A stretch of 64,000 nucleotides of DNA from V1-33 sp039795165 (GTDB lineage Bacteria; Verrucomicrobiota; Verrucomicrobiia; Verrucomicrobiales; V1-33), in contig JBDKER010000022.1 in assembly GCA_039795165.1 (NCBI GenBank), positions 1 through 64,000 of the forward strand, read 5' to 3'. Within the stretch, counting starts at the first letter, position 1, and each line of letters begins with the position of its first letter. A program made the position numbers and the translations under genes. The notes beneath the pieces are model-generated. The model saw only the letters and a list, made by a program, of their open reading frames with translations, searched no databases and had not been told where the DNA came from. Of the stretch, positions 16,929-27,197 are shown piece by piece.

Positions 16929-17830
16929 TTCGTCGCCGATACCAGATTCACCAGCTCGGTCGCCTTCTCGTAAAGCTTCTTCACCTGGCCTTCGTCAAAG
17001 GATTTCCCCTCCGGCATGTCAATGAGCCCGCGCAGTTCCTCAATACCCGCCCGCAGCTTCTTCACATGCTCCAGCTTCGCAAATTCCGGATCCAGATCCG
17101 CCAGCATGGCCACGAAGTAATCAGTCAGATCCGTGCGCGCCATCACCGCAGCCCGCTCAGGATTGAACCCGCCTTCCATGGCCCCGGCCGACGCAATCTG
17201 CAGACCCCGCAGCCAGCCACCCATCGCAATGAGATGCGCCAGCTGCACATCGCGCAGCAGCACCATCTCCGCCTCCACATCCTTCTGCGTCGCCGCGAGG
17301 TCCTCCCGCAGCCCCTTCCAATCCCCCAGAGTCCCGTTCTCCAGCAGACTCTTGGCATGCTCGGTCACCCGCGCCCCCGCACTCAGCACCTTCGCATGCT
17401 TCAGCACCGAACGTCCCACCGACTCCAAATCATCCACCTTCTCGGTCTGCACGGATAGAAACCCATCCCCAATCAGAATGCCCAGCGCCAGCGCCACTCG
17501 TGTCCGCTCCGTTGACACCGTCTTCGGAATGTCACGGCGCAGCTTCTCATACGGCAGACTCCCCAGCTGATCCAGCTGCCCGAAAATCTTGCGGATGCTC
17601 GGCGTGGTGAACTGATTCACCCCGTACTCCTCCCGCATGTGCTCGTCCTCGAGGAGATCCTCGGGAACCACAGGATCCCCTTCCTCTTCGCTCCCGGCCT
17701 CTTCATCCATTTCCTCCGGCTCAGGAGCCGCCTTCGCAGGCCCAGCCGGCTCCGGAACACGGCTCGCCTGCGCCCGCAGATCAGCCATCCCGCAGACAAT
17801 CAGAATCATCGTCAGCAATTTCGTGCTCAT
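16925..17830 (-). CDS. Hypothetical secreted acidic helical protein
   Basis: This 301-residue protein has a signal peptide (LLTMILIVCGMADLRAQA), then a very acidic stretch at about residues 35-65 (runs of E and D), then a mostly helical region to the end, including DIPKTVSTERTRVALALGIL and long amphipathic segments. I recognise no family, although similar unnamed proteins are common in Verrucomicrobiota. It is translationally coupled to the small membrane protein downstream, suggesting a joint envelope role. Confidence 0.7.
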   Translation of the reverse strand: MSTKLLTMILIVCGMADLRAQASRVPEPAGPAKAAPEPEEMDEEAGSEEEGDPVVPEDLLEDEHMREEYGVNQFTTPSIRKIFGQLDQLGSLPYEKLRRDIPKTVSTERTRVALALGILIGDGFLSVQTEKVDDLESVGRSVLKHAKVLSAGARVTEHAKSLLENGTLGDWKGLREDLAATQKDVEAEMVLLRDVQLAHLIAMGGWLRGLQIASAGAMEGGFNPERAAVMARTDLTDYFVAMLADLDPEFAKLEHVKKLRAGIEELRGLIDMPEGKSFDEGQVKKLYEKATELVNLVSATK

Positions 17831-17978
17831 GGTCGTGGGTTTCCCTCAGAAATAACGTTCCCCAATCCCCAATATTCACCAGTCCCGGCTCCCCCGCCAC
17901 CGATTTTCCCAGCCACCCGATGCTCAAATCCCGAATCTGTGATCTCAAATCTCAAATCTTAAATTCCCCTGGGGGAAA

Positions 17979-18064
17979 TGGTGGGCAGGAATGGATTCGA
18001 ACCATTGAAGGCGTGAGCCAGCAGATTTACAGTCTGCCCCGTTTGGCCACTTCGGTACCTACCC
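17979..18064 (-). tRNA. tRNA-Tyr (anticodon GTA), CCA encoded
   Basis: On the minus strand the acceptor GGGTAGG pairs with CCTGCCC. The anticodon arm contains CTGTAAA (anticodon GTA), a long class II variable arm follows, and the T-arm reads AATGGTTCGAATCCATT. The discriminator A at 17982 is followed by CCA at 17979-17981. Confidence 0.97.
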
Positions 18065-18248
18065 AGTACGATGCCCCGCTGTTCACGCGCACCGTTCCCG
18101 ACCAATGGAAATCCCCCGCCGCATTGCAAGAGGATTTGTCACCTGCTCAGCGCTTTCCTTCTGAATCCTCCCTGGCTGCTCGCATGACAACAAGGGAGCC
18201 TGATTGTCCTCGCTCAGGAACGAGACCCCTCCACGGCAAAGCCGACCA

Positions 18249-19379
18249 TCACACCTCGTACCCAGGGATCCCCAGCCGCGCCGCCATCCTCCGCACCCGG
18301 ATGAGCGCCTCCGTGACCCTCTCAGGCTCGTCATCGCCGCGCAGATCCGGACATTCCGGATGAATCTCCGGCGAATCAAGAATCCCCAGCTGGAAAAGCA
18401 GATGGGCCGTGCTGTGCTTGTACGCCGCGGCACTGCCCCGCGCATCAAGCCGGAAAACCACATCCTCAAGCGACTGCAGCGCCTCGAACAATTTGTAAAC
18501 CCGCGAATCGAATCCACCCTGCCCCGTCCGGCCACGCTTGGCAGCCACCGCATCGTCAAGCCACATGTCCTTCGCCGCACAAATCAGCGGAGCGGCCGTG
18601 ACCGCCGCACCCACCAGCAGCGGCTGACCCAGCCGGATCGCCGTCGCAATCCCGAAGTCATCCCCGCTATGCGGCACAAAGGACAGCCGCAGATCATCAC
18701 ACATCGCAGCCCAGTAGAGAAAATGCGGCTCATCAAGGGTCGAAATCTTTCCTCCCACAAACTTCGGATGCTGGGCCAGTTGCCAGAGAAGCCATGGCTC
18801 AAACGTCGTCGCCCACGGCACAAACGCCGGCTCCAGCGCATGCACCAGCGCTGGATGCGTCAGATATTCGGCTATCTCATAGTACGCATCCCTCCGCTCC
18901 GCCGGCGGCAGCTGACTGAGATGCCGCGACGTCATCAGCATCACCTCGCAGTTCTCATGCTCCTGCACCAGATCAATCAACCCACGATAGCGCTCGGCCC
19001 GGAATCCACTGTCCGCTTCACCCCCCTTCGCCGTCACCCCAGCGATGAACCTCCTCCCCGGAAAATACTCCCGGAACCTCCGCAGCACCTCCGCATACAG
19101 TTGATCACTCAACTGAAAAATATACCCCGTATCCGCATTCAGCACGAAGACCATCTCCACCCCATAGTGGTCCCCTGCCGCGATCATCCACTGAATGCTC
19201 CGCCGGAAACCCTCCCAGTCCGGCTTCCCATCCATAAACGGCAGCAACGCCGCCGCACACAACCGCGTCCGCCTCCGGTGATTCACCAGCTTCTCCTCCG
19301 CCGTCCACGCCCACACCGTCTCGCTCCACTGCGTTTCAGGCTTCAGATCCGCAGGATTGAAAATCAAAGGAGAATTCAT
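18249..19379 (-). CDS. Dihydrodipicolinate synthase family (class I aldolase-like) protein
   Basis: This 376-residue protein resembles the DHDPS/N-acetylneuraminate lyase superfamily. It opens with LCAAALLPFMDGKPDWEGFRRS, the usual N-terminal strand and helix, continues through RRFIAGVTAKGGEADSGF, and has a candidate Schiff-base lysine in HPKFVGGKISTLDEP. Such enzymes cleave or form 2-oxo acid carbon-carbon bonds via a lysine imine. The substrate is not predictable here; a sugar-acid aldolase or dehydratase is as likely as lysine biosynthesis. ATG at 19379 is preferred to a GTG at 19385 because a GAG sits five bases upstream. Confidence 0.72.
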   Translation of the reverse strand: MNSPLIFNPADLKPETQWSETVWAWTAEEKLVNHRRRTRLCAAALLPFMDGKPDWEGFRRSIQWMIAAGDHYGVEMVFVLNADTGYIFQLSDQLYAEVLRRFREYFPGRRFIAGVTAKGGEADSGFRAERYRGLIDLVQEHENCEVMLMTSRHLSQLPPAERRDAYYEIAEYLTHPALVHALEPAFVPWATTFEPWLLWQLAQHPKFVGGKISTLDEPHFLYWAAMCDDLRLSFVPHSGDDFGIATAIRLGQPLLVGAAVTAAPLICAAKDMWLDDAVAAKRGRTGQGGFDSRVYKLFEALQSLEDVVFRLDARGSAAAYKHSTAHLLFQLGILDSPEIHPECPDLRGDDEPERVTEALIRVRRMAARLGIPGYEV

Positions 19380-19457
19380 AGGCACTCAAAAATCCATAAT
19401 TGTAGAGGAAACCATGCCGCCCCCTCAGGGATTTTAATCCGCATTGAAGGAAACAGC

Positions 19458-19476
19458 CACGTCCCGTCCCGACGTG
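19458..19476 (-). terminator. Candidate stem-loop between purL and the aldolase gene
   Basis: CACGTC (19458-19463) and GACGTG (19471-19476) form a perfect six-pair stem with a seven-base loop, in the 164-base gap downstream of the purL stop on the minus strand. There is no T-run, so it may equally be a protein-binding site. The rest of this gap is AT-richer than its surroundings and could hold a promoter. Confidence 0.3.
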
Positions 19477-19543
19477 TCGCCACAAACCATCCAGCGCAAA
19501 TGCCATGATGGTGGATTTCCCGTCACAATTTGCCGTATTGTAA

Positions 19544-21943
19544 TCAATACCAACGAGCCAAGCCACTCTTCCAGATGGACTTCAGCTCAGGCAGTGGCTC
19601 GTCCAGACACAATTTGCCACCAACGGACACCCTCAGACGGTCGCCATCCGCCACGGTTCTGCCAATCTCGGCAAGCGGCAGGCCCGCAAACGCTTCCCGC
19701 AGCGCCGCCACGTTTCCAGGCTCCACTTCCATCACGAACTGCCCAGGCGTCTCATTGAATAGGGCCACCGCGGCACCGCCAGCAGCAGCCGGCAGCGTTA
19801 CCTCCATGCCCGCTCGGCCACTGAAGGCCATTTCCGCCAGCGTGACCGCAAGTCCGCCTTCGCTGACATCGTGCGCACTGAGCACCAAACCGGCCTTGAC
19901 TGCTTCATGATACGCCCGGTAGAGCGCAAAGGCAGACTCCGCAGAAAACTGCGGAACAGCCTGACCATCAATGTTTTCAGTCCTTGCGTAGACACTTCCC
20001 CCAAGGGCAGTGCTTCCGCTCCCTGACAGCAGCAGGACACTGCCGCCGCGACGCACACTGCTCCCGGTGACATGCGCCGCATCCTCCACAATCCCAAGCC
20101 CACTGATCAAGGCCGTCACCGGAATGCTCACCGGCCCATCCTCGGTATTGAAATAATTGTAGAACGAATCCTTTCCGCTGATGAATGGCGTCCCGTACAC
20201 CAAGGCCACCTCAGCCAGCCCCCGCGCACTCTCCACAAGGGCTCCCAGTTCCTTCGGTTCATGCGGATTCCCCATGCAGAAATTGTCGAGAATCGCCAGC
20301 TTGTCCGGATTGGCCCCTGTGAGCACCAGCTGCCGCACACATTCATCCACACACGCACGCCCCATCGCCCGCGGATCATGCTTGCCCCATTCAGGCAGCA
20401 GACTCAGAGCCAGGGAAATCAGCCGGCGGCTCCCGTCGATCCGGATGACACTGCCATCCTGCGGCGCATCCCCGGACGCCCCGGCCAGCGGCTTGAGCAC
20501 GGTGTTCCCCTGAACCTCATGATCATACTCCCGGATGACGGGCTCCCGGCTCACCACCGCAAAATCCCCCAGCACCCGCCGCAGCACACCACCCAGTCCT
20601 TCATCGGAAAGCACAGGCAAAGGAGCCCACTCCGGCGTCTTCCATTCGGCCTTCAGCCGCAGCCGCGGCGCATCGTGCAGACAACGGCAGTCCAGCTCGC
20701 ACACGGTTTCCCCATGATGCCGCACCTTCAGAATTCCTGATCCATCACTGCTGCCCAGCTCGGTCAGCTCGGTCTCAAAAATCCCCGCCAGTTCCCGCAG
20801 CCGCGGCAGGCTCTCCGCGCGCACCGCCAGAACCATCCGTTCCTGACTCTCACTCAGGAAAATATGCCAACTCTGCAGCCCAGGCTGCTTCAGTGGTGCC
20901 CGCTCCAGCAGAATCTCCCCGCCCGTCTCGCTCAGCATCTCCCCGGCAGCACTCGAAAAACCTCCGGCCCCGCAGTCGGTAATGCACTCAATCAATCCCT
21001 CCGCACGCGCCGCCAGCACGAAATCCGCCGCCTTCTTCTCCTCGATCGGATTCCCGATCTGCACAGCCGTCTGGTCTTGCTCGTGCGAACTCGTCCCGAG
21101 GGCCGCACTCGAAAATGTGGCTCCCTTGAGCCCATCCAATCCCGTCCGCGCCCCCACCGCCACAATGACATGCCCCGGCTTCACTTCCTTCGGAATATCC
21201 GCACTCGGAATGATCCCGGCCGTGCCGCAGAACACGAGAGGATTGTAGAGGAACGTGTCATCAAACTGAATCGCCCCGGCCACCGTCGGAATCCCCATGC
21301 GGTTTCCATAATCCCGCACCCCGCGCACCACCCCGCGCATGACCCCAAGCGGATGAATCACATCCTTCGCCCGGATATCCTCCTGCTTCGTGTCCGGTGG
21401 ACCAAAGCAGAAAACATCGAGCGACGCCACCGGCCGCGCCCCCTTCCCCGCTCCCAGAATGTCCCGGATAACCCCACCAAGCCCGGTGTTCGCCCCCGCA
21501 TACGGCTCGATCGCACTCGGATGATTGTGCGTCTCCACCTTCAGACAGGCCGCCAGACCAGGATCGACTTCAATGAACCCGGCATTGTCCGTGAAGGCAC
21601 TGAGCACAAATCCGGGCTTCCGCGCCATGATCTCTTCGCTGGGCTTCCGGATCAGCGTCCGGAAAATCCCATCCACCACCTCGGGCACCCCATCACGCAC
21701 ATGTTCGATGCTAGCCCCGAAAATCCGGTGCTTGCAGTGCTCGCTCCATGTCTGCGCAATCACTTCCAGTTCCACATCGGTCGGTTCCCGCCCCACGCCC
21801 CGGAAATACTCCTGCACAGCCAGCATGTCCTCCCGGCTCAGACTCAGCTTCATCTCCCGCGACACCCCATGCAGGACGTCGCCATCAAGCGGCAGAATCG
21901 GAATCGTGCGGAAAATCGGACGGTCGGCAGCAGGAACGCTCAT
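19544..21943 (-). CDS. purL: Phosphoribosylformylglycinamidine synthase subunit PurL
   Basis: This 799-residue enzyme catalyses step four of purine biosynthesis, ATP-dependent conversion of FGAR and glutamine-derived ammonia to FGAM. The length is that of the small PurL, which needs separate PurQ and PurS; these are not in the window. Key motifs are AQTWSEHCKHRIF (catalytic His region), KVETHNHPSAIEPYAGANTG, ILGAGKGARPVASLDVFCFG, ITDCGAGGFSSA, FISGKDSFYN and LLLSGSGSTALGGSVYA. ATG at 21943 (MSVPAADRPIF) is used because upstream frame has no similarity. It is divergent from the 1409-residue cytochrome gene with a 124-base gap. Confidence 0.93.
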   Translation of the reverse strand: MSVPAADRPIFRTIPILPLDGDVLHGVSREMKLSLSREDMLAVQEYFRGVGREPTDVELEVIAQTWSEHCKHRIFGASIEHVRDGVPEVVDGIFRTLIRKPSEEIMARKPGFVLSAFTDNAGFIEVDPGLAACLKVETHNHPSAIEPYAGANTGLGGVIRDILGAGKGARPVASLDVFCFGPPDTKQEDIRAKDVIHPLGVMRGVVRGVRDYGNRMGIPTVAGAIQFDDTFLYNPLVFCGTAGIIPSADIPKEVKPGHVIVAVGARTGLDGLKGATFSSAALGTSSHEQDQTAVQIGNPIEEKKAADFVLAARAEGLIECITDCGAGGFSSAAGEMLSETGGEILLERAPLKQPGLQSWHIFLSESQERMVLAVRAESLPRLRELAGIFETELTELGSSDGSGILKVRHHGETVCELDCRCLHDAPRLRLKAEWKTPEWAPLPVLSDEGLGGVLRRVLGDFAVVSREPVIREYDHEVQGNTVLKPLAGASGDAPQDGSVIRIDGSRRLISLALSLLPEWGKHDPRAMGRACVDECVRQLVLTGANPDKLAILDNFCMGNPHEPKELGALVESARGLAEVALVYGTPFISGKDSFYNYFNTEDGPVSIPVTALISGLGIVEDAAHVTGSSVRRGGSVLLLSGSGSTALGGSVYARTENIDGQAVPQFSAESAFALYRAYHEAVKAGLVLSAHDVSEGGLAVTLAEMAFSGRAGMEVTLPAAAGGAAVALFNETPGQFVMEVEPGNVAALREAFAGLPLAEIGRTVADGDRLRVSVGGKLCLDEPLPELKSIWKSGLARWY

Positions 21944-22067
21944 GCCCCACCAAGCAGGCACCCCGCTCATAGTCAAACGCAGGAGATTTCCCTCCCTCCC
22001 CGAAAAACCATCTTTTTCGCGTGCAGAACGCCCCCCGAACCCGCGTATCATCGCCCTGCGCCACGCC

Positions 22068-25000
22068 ATGAAATTCTCCGCCCTCCTCCTCTCGACTCTC
22101 CTCCTAGCCGGCTCCGCCACCGCCGCCGAACCGCCCCCTGCGAAGGGCGAGAAAGCCGTTTCACTGTTCGACGGCAAATCGCTCGACGGCTGGGAAGGCA
22201 ATCCCAAACTCTGGAAAGTCGCAGACGGAGCCATCGCCGGAGGTTCCCTCACGGAACAGGTCGAACACAACGACTTCCTCGCCTCCCGCAAACCATACGC
22301 CAATTTCATCCTCCGCATGAAACTGCGCCTCCGTGGCACCGGCTTCGTCAACAGCGGGATCCAGATGCGCAGCACCAGAGTCCCAAACTCCAGCGAAATG
22401 CGGGGCTACCAGTGCGACTACGGCGACCCCACATGGTGGGGCTGCGTCTACGACGAGAGCCGCCGCAACAAGGTCATGGCCCAGAGCAACATGAAGGCGC
22501 TCGACCCCGTGATCCGCCGCAACGACTGGAATGACTACGTGATCCGCGCCGACGGAGCCCGCATCACCACATGGATCAATGGCGTCATGGGCGTCGATTA
22601 CTTCGAAGCCGACCCCGCCATCGAACGCGATGGTCTCATCGGCATCCAGGTCCACGGGGGTGGCAAAGCCCTCATCGAAGCAAAGGACATCTTCATCGAG
22701 GAACTCCCCGCCACCCCGCAGATCAAGGGAGCCCCCAATCCCCAGCCAGCCACCAAACCTTCCCCCGTCCCCCCACAGGAACAACTCGTCGGCTTCACCC
22801 TCCCGGAAGGCTTCGAAATGGAACTCGTCGTCAGCGAAGACGAATCCAAAGGCTTCGGCAAGTTCATCACGGCCTGCTTCGACCAGCAAGGCCGCCTCTG
22901 GACGATGACGGCCCTCGAATACCCCGTCGATGCCAACGAAAACCCGGCCGCAGCCGACGCCCTCTACGCCAGCAAGGCGAAGGACAAGATCCTCGTCTAC
23001 GATGTCATCGACCGCGGCACCAATGGCAACCCCCCGAAATTCGCGAAGGAACCAACCGTCTTCGCCGACGGCCTCGCCATTCCCCTCGGAATCCTCCCGT
23101 ACAAGGACGGTTGCTACGTCCAGCACGGCCACGACATCGCCTTCCTCCGCGACACCGACAACGACGGCAAAGCCGACAAACGCGAAGTCGTCCTCACCGG
23201 CTTCGGCGTCCAGGATTCCCACCTCTTCCCACACCAGTTCACCCGCGCCCCCGGAGGCTGGATCTGGATGGCCCAAGGCGCGTTCAACTACGGCGAAGTG
23301 ATGGGCACCGACGGCCGCAAAACAAAATTCGACCAGACCCGCATGGCCCGCTTCCGGCCCGATGGCTCAGCCTTCGAAATCACCAGCAACGGTCCCTGCA
23401 ACATCTGGGGACTCGCCATGAACGGCGAAGGCGAATCCTTCATCCAGGAAGCCAATGACTTCGGCTACCCAGTCATGCCTTTCCACGAATACGGCAACTA
23501 CCCCGGATGCTCGAACGGCCAATGGAAAAGCTACGCCCCGGAATTCCCCAGCACCGCCGAATTCCGCATGGGCGGCACCGGCCTCAGCGGCCTCGCCCTC
23601 ACCGATCCCTCCATGGCCTACCCCCCGGAATGGAGCGATGTCATGCTCGTCGCCAATCCCATCATCCGGAAAATCCAGGCCATCCGCATGCACCGCTCCG
23701 GTTCATCATGGAAACTCGAATGGCTCCCCGACTTCGTCCAGTCGAGCGATGAATGGTTCCGCCCAGTCGCCCTCACCCAGGGCCCCGATGGCTGCGTCTA
23801 CATCACCGATTGGTACAACAAGATCATCAGCCACAACGAAGTCCCCCGCAATCACCCGGAACGGGACAAGAAACGCGGACGCATCTGGCGCGTGAAACAC
23901 AAATCACAGAAATGCTTCCCGGTCCCCGATTTCACGTCCCTGCCGGAAAAGGAAATCGTCACCCGACTCGGCAGCCCAGCCACAGCCCAGGCCCACCTCG
24001 CATGGCAAGCCCTTCAGGACCGACCCTCCCTTTTGGCAGAAACGGCCGGAGCCCTCAAGTCAATCATCGCGACCAGCCCGAACCCGGCCGCCCGCATCCA
24101 GGCCCTCTGGGCAGCGGCTGACTGCGGACTGACCCCGCAGATGCTGCTCGATCTCCTCGCGCACCCCTCCCGCAATGTCCGGCGCGAAGCGCTCCGCATG
24201 GCCCCGGAAATCGATGTCGCCGGTCCCGGCGATGCCCACACGGATCTCGTCCGCAAGGGTCTCGCCGACCCGGATGCCGAAGTCCGCGCGGAAGCCATCC
24301 GCGCCACGGCCCGCCTCGCCCTCCAGGAATCACCACACGCCCCGGCCTACCTCGCCATCCTCATCGGAGCAAGCCAGCCCAGCCTGCCGGAACCAATGAC
24401 GGTCTCGTCGCAATCCAGTAAACCCATCCGCGCCGGATCCGCCTACGAACGCGAATTCGAACGCTACCTGGTCCGGCTCTTCCTCGAACAGATGCCGCAA
24501 CAGGTGACGGCCTTCCTCAAGGGCTCCATCCCGCAAGGTATCACCCCGGACCAACTGCTCCTCGCCGCCCTCTCCCTCCCTCCAAAGGAATCAGCCCCGC
24601 GCGTCGCCGCCCTCATCGCCTCCCTCAGCAGCCCGCCCGGTGACGAGGAAATCCTCCGCCTCGCGGAAGCCCCCGACGCCCCGGAAGTCAAAACGGCGCT
24701 CGCCAGCCTCATCGCCAGACCGGAATCCCTCCAGTCACTCCTCCGCCAGCGTGCCCGCTTCGACGCCCGCATCCTCGCTCCCCTCGTCACGGAAAAGGCT
24801 CGCGAACTCCTCGCCGGAAATACCGCCATGGCCCTCCAGGTCATCTCAGCCTTCAAACTGACAGCTCTCGAGCCAGACCTCGCCAATCTCGCCGTCTCGC
24901 AGCCCACCGTCCCTGTCTTCCGCACTCTCCGCGAACTCGGCAGCAAACGAGCCGACCTCTTCCTGCCGGCCTTCAAGTCGCCGCAGGCGGATGTCCGCGA

Positions 25001-26297
25001 AGAAGCACTCGCCTGCCTCGCCGCCACCCCGGCCCAACTCCTCCCCCTCTGGCCGCAGCTCTCCCCAGCCCAGCGCAGCCGCGCCCTCGACGCCCTCAGC
25101 AGCTTCAAGGACGGTGCCGCCGCCGTCGTCGCCGCCGTCCAGACCCAGTCCGTTCCCAGCGACGAACTCGACGGCCCCACCCTCGAGAAAATCGCCGCCG
25201 TCCTCGGCGAAAACGACCCCGCCCTCAAATCCCTCATGGAGAAAATGGGCAGCGCTTTCCGCCCAGTCCTCGTGCTCGACGGCCACAACGATTCCTTCGT
25301 CGATGAACCCATCACCCTCGATGGCCCCTTCACCATCGAAACATGGGTCCGCCTCGCCAAGGGCATCGGCAACGACGACAGCATTCTCGGAGCCACCGGG
25401 GAAGCCGACTTCAACTTCTTCAGCAATACCTTCCGCGTCTGGACCAAAGACGGCAACGACGTCATCGTCGCCAGCAAACCCAGCGTCCCGGACATGTGGA
25501 CCCACATCGCCGTCACCCGCGACGAAAAAGGCCACCTGCGCATCTACCTGAACGGTGAACCCGATCAGGCCGAAGGCAAACCCGACGCCGCCACCTTCCA
25601 GAACCTCCGCATCGGCCACAGCAATGTCCCCGCAGGAACGGCCGCCGCCCTCGCCGAATTCCGCATCTGGAAAACCTGCCGCTCCCCCCAGCAGATCCGC
25701 GCAGGCTTCGACCGCTCCTTCGCAGGATCCCAACCCGATGGCCTCGCCCGCCAGTTCTCCGGTGACTCATGGGGCAAACTCCACGGCACCGCCAAAGTCG
25801 CCCGCACCACGGACTTCCCCGCCATCATGACCGATGCCGAAGCCGCTGCCATGGACGCGAAATATGCGAAATTCCACGCGCTCGCCTCGCAGCCAGGCGA
25901 CCCCGCCATCGGCAAGTCCCTCGCCACCGTCTGCATGGGCTGCCACACCATCAATGGCACCGGCGGTCTCATCGGCCCCAACCTCAGCGGAGCCGGAGCC
26001 ATGGGACTCGACGGCGTCCTCCGCAACCTCCTCACCCCGAACGCCGCCATGGAACCAGGCTACCGCGTCTACCGCGCCGAACTGACCGACGGATCCCTCA
26101 AGGAAGGCTTCCTCGTAAGCGAAGACGAAAAGGCCATCGTCTTCCGCCAGGTCGGACTCCCGGACGAACGCATCCCGCGCGACCAGATCCGCAGCGGCAA
26201 ATACCTGCGCCGCTCGCTCATGCCGGAAGGACTCCTCGACGCCTTCTCGGATCAGGAGGTCTCCCACCTCTTCGCCTACCTCATGTCGCTCAAATAA
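22068..26297 (+). CDS. DUF1080 / PVC-type dehydrogenase / HEAT / LamG / cytochrome c fusion protein
   Basis: This is a 1409-residue secreted protein. A signal peptide (LLLSTLLLAGSATAAE) leads into a DUF1080 (3-keto-disaccharide hydrolase type) domain at about residues 30-215 (SLFDGKSLDGWEG, then FVNSGIQMRS). A proline-rich linker follows, then a PVC-type membrane-bound dehydrogenase propeller at about 240-620 (FADGLAIPLGI, DTDNDGKADKREVVLTGFG, VYITDWYNKIISHNE). Helical HEAT-like repeats run from about 640 to 1080, a LamG/concanavalin-like domain lies near 1088-1220 (FTIETWVRLAKGIGNDDSI), and a C-terminal cytochrome c domain carries the haem motif CMGCH near residue 1289. The likely role is periplasmic oxidation or hydrolysis of a modified sugar with electron transfer to the haem; this is inferred. 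Confidence 0.88.
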   Translation: MKFSALLLSTLLLAGSATAAEPPPAKGEKAVSLFDGKSLDGWEGNPKLWKVADGAIAGGSLTEQVEHNDFLASRKPYANFILRMKLRLRGTGFVNSGIQMRSTRVPNSSEMRGYQCDYGDPTWWGCVYDESRRNKVMAQSNMKALDPVIRRNDWNDYVIRADGARITTWINGVMGVDYFEADPAIERDGLIGIQVHGGGKALIEAKDIFIEELPATPQIKGAPNPQPATKPSPVPPQEQLVGFTLPEGFEMELVVSEDESKGFGKFITACFDQQGRLWTMTALEYPVDANENPAAADALYASKAKDKILVYDVIDRGTNGNPPKFAKEPTVFADGLAIPLGILPYKDGCYVQHGHDIAFLRDTDNDGKADKREVVLTGFGVQDSHLFPHQFTRAPGGWIWMAQGAFNYGEVMGTDGRKTKFDQTRMARFRPDGSAFEITSNGPCNIWGLAMNGEGESFIQEANDFGYPVMPFHEYGNYPGCSNGQWKSYAPEFPSTAEFRMGGTGLSGLALTDPSMAYPPEWSDVMLVANPIIRKIQAIRMHRSGSSWKLEWLPDFVQSSDEWFRPVALTQGPDGCVYITDWYNKIISHNEVPRNHPERDKKRGRIWRVKHKSQKCFPVPDFTSLPEKEIVTRLGSPATAQAHLAWQALQDRPSLLAETAGALKSIIATSPNPAARIQALWAAADCGLTPQMLLDLLAHPSRNVRREALRMAPEIDVAGPGDAHTDLVRKGLADPDAEVRAEAIRATARLALQESPHAPAYLAILIGASQPSLPEPMTVSSQSSKPIRAGSAYEREFERYLVRLFLEQMPQQVTAFLKGSIPQGITPDQLLLAALSLPPKESAPRVAALIASLSSPPGDEEILRLAEAPDAPEVKTALASLIARPESLQSLLRQRARFDARILAPLVTEKARELLAGNTAMALQVISAFKLTALEPDLANLAVSQPTVPVFRTLRELGSKRADLFLPAFKSPQADVREEALACLAATPAQLLPLWPQLSPAQRSRALDALSSFKDGAAAVVAAVQTQSVPSDELDGPTLEKIAAVLGENDPALKSLMEKMGSAFRPVLVLDGHNDSFVDEPITLDGPFTIETWVRLAKGIGNDDSILGATGEADFNFFSNTFRVWTKDGNDVIVASKPSVPDMWTHIAVTRDEKGHLRIYLNGEPDQAEGKPDAATFQNLRIGHSNVPAGTAAALAEFRIWKTCRSPQQIRAGFDRSFAGSQPDGLARQFSGDSWGKLHGTAKVARTTDFPAIMTDAEAAAMDAKYAKFHALASQPGDPAIGKSLATVCMGCHTINGTGGLIGPNLSGAGAMGLDGVLRNLLTPNAAMEPGYRVYRAELTDGSLKEGFLVSEDEKAIVFRQVGLPDERIPRDQIRSGKYLRRSLMPEGLLDAFSDQEVSHLFAYLMSLK

Positions 26298-26394
26298 TGG
26301 CGCTTTGCCTGTCCGCTGACGGGAAACGGCGGCTGTCTTCCCACGGACACCGCCGTTCCCCACGCCGCCACCATCATTACCCTCCCCTGCTTCC

Positions 26395-27129
26395 ATGAAA
26401 TCCCTGCTCGCCGCCCTCGTCATGGCCTCCGCCACCACCAGCCTCCACTCCGAGGAACCCGCACCACGCCAGTCCTCCCAGTTACTCGAAGTCAAAACCA
26501 CCAGCGGCGAGAAATCGAAACTCTCCTTCTGGCTCGCCCTGCCCCCAGACGCCCAGCAGAAGCCCGCCGACGGTTGGCCCCTCCTCGTCTTCCTCCACGG
26601 AGCCGGGGAACGGGGCGATAACCTCGACCAGGTCAAACAGCACGGCCCCCCCAAACTCATCGGCAAGGAAAAAGCCCTCGATTCCTTCATCGTCGCTTCC
26701 CCCCAATGCCCCAAAGGCCGCTGGTGGGACGTCCGCGAAATCCGCCAGCTCATCGACCACCTCTGCGAATCCCAACCCGTCGACCGCAGCCGCATCATCC
26801 TGACCGGCCTCAGCATGGGCGGCTTCGGCACATGGAACTTCCTCGCGGAGTACCCCGACTTTCTCGCCGCCGCCGTCCCCATCTGCGGAGGCGGAAAACC
26901 AGAAACCGCCGACCGCTTCAAACACGTCCCGCTCCATTGCTTCCACGGCGCTCTCGACAAGGTCGTCCCCCAGTCGAAAAGCGATGAAATGATCGATGCC
27001 CTCAAGAAAGCAGGAGCCAGACCGCTCTACACGGTCTATCCTCAGGCTGACCACGATTCATGGACCGCCACCTACGCGGAACCGGAACTCTACAAGTGGA
27101 TGCTCGCACAGCGCCGCCCCTCCAAATAA
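26395..27129 (+). CDS. Secreted alpha/beta-hydrolase, feruloyl esterase/PHB depolymerase-like
   Basis: This 244-residue protein has a signal peptide (SLLAALVMASATTSLHSEE). The hydrolase core shows LLVFLHGAGERGDN (oxyanion region), the nucleophile elbow GLSMGGFGTWN, an Asp in FHGALDKVVP and a catalytic His in PQADHDSWTATY. The arrangement matches the LpqC/esterase group that acts on esters of plant or storage polymers. It starts 98 bases after the multidomain cytochrome gene and may be co-expressed with it in carbohydrate degradation; that link is inference. Confidence 0.85.
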   Translation: MKSLLAALVMASATTSLHSEEPAPRQSSQLLEVKTTSGEKSKLSFWLALPPDAQQKPADGWPLLVFLHGAGERGDNLDQVKQHGPPKLIGKEKALDSFIVASPQCPKGRWWDVREIRQLIDHLCESQPVDRSRIILTGLSMGGFGTWNFLAEYPDFLAAAVPICGGGKPETADRFKHVPLHCFHGALDKVVPQSKSDEMIDALKKAGARPLYTVYPQADHDSWTATYAEPELYKWMLAQRRPSK

Positions 27130-27197
27130 CTGGCCTCACTCATTCCGGGTTGCACTGCGCATCCTCCGCGGAAGTCTGCCGGACCTGACTTCCGTTC

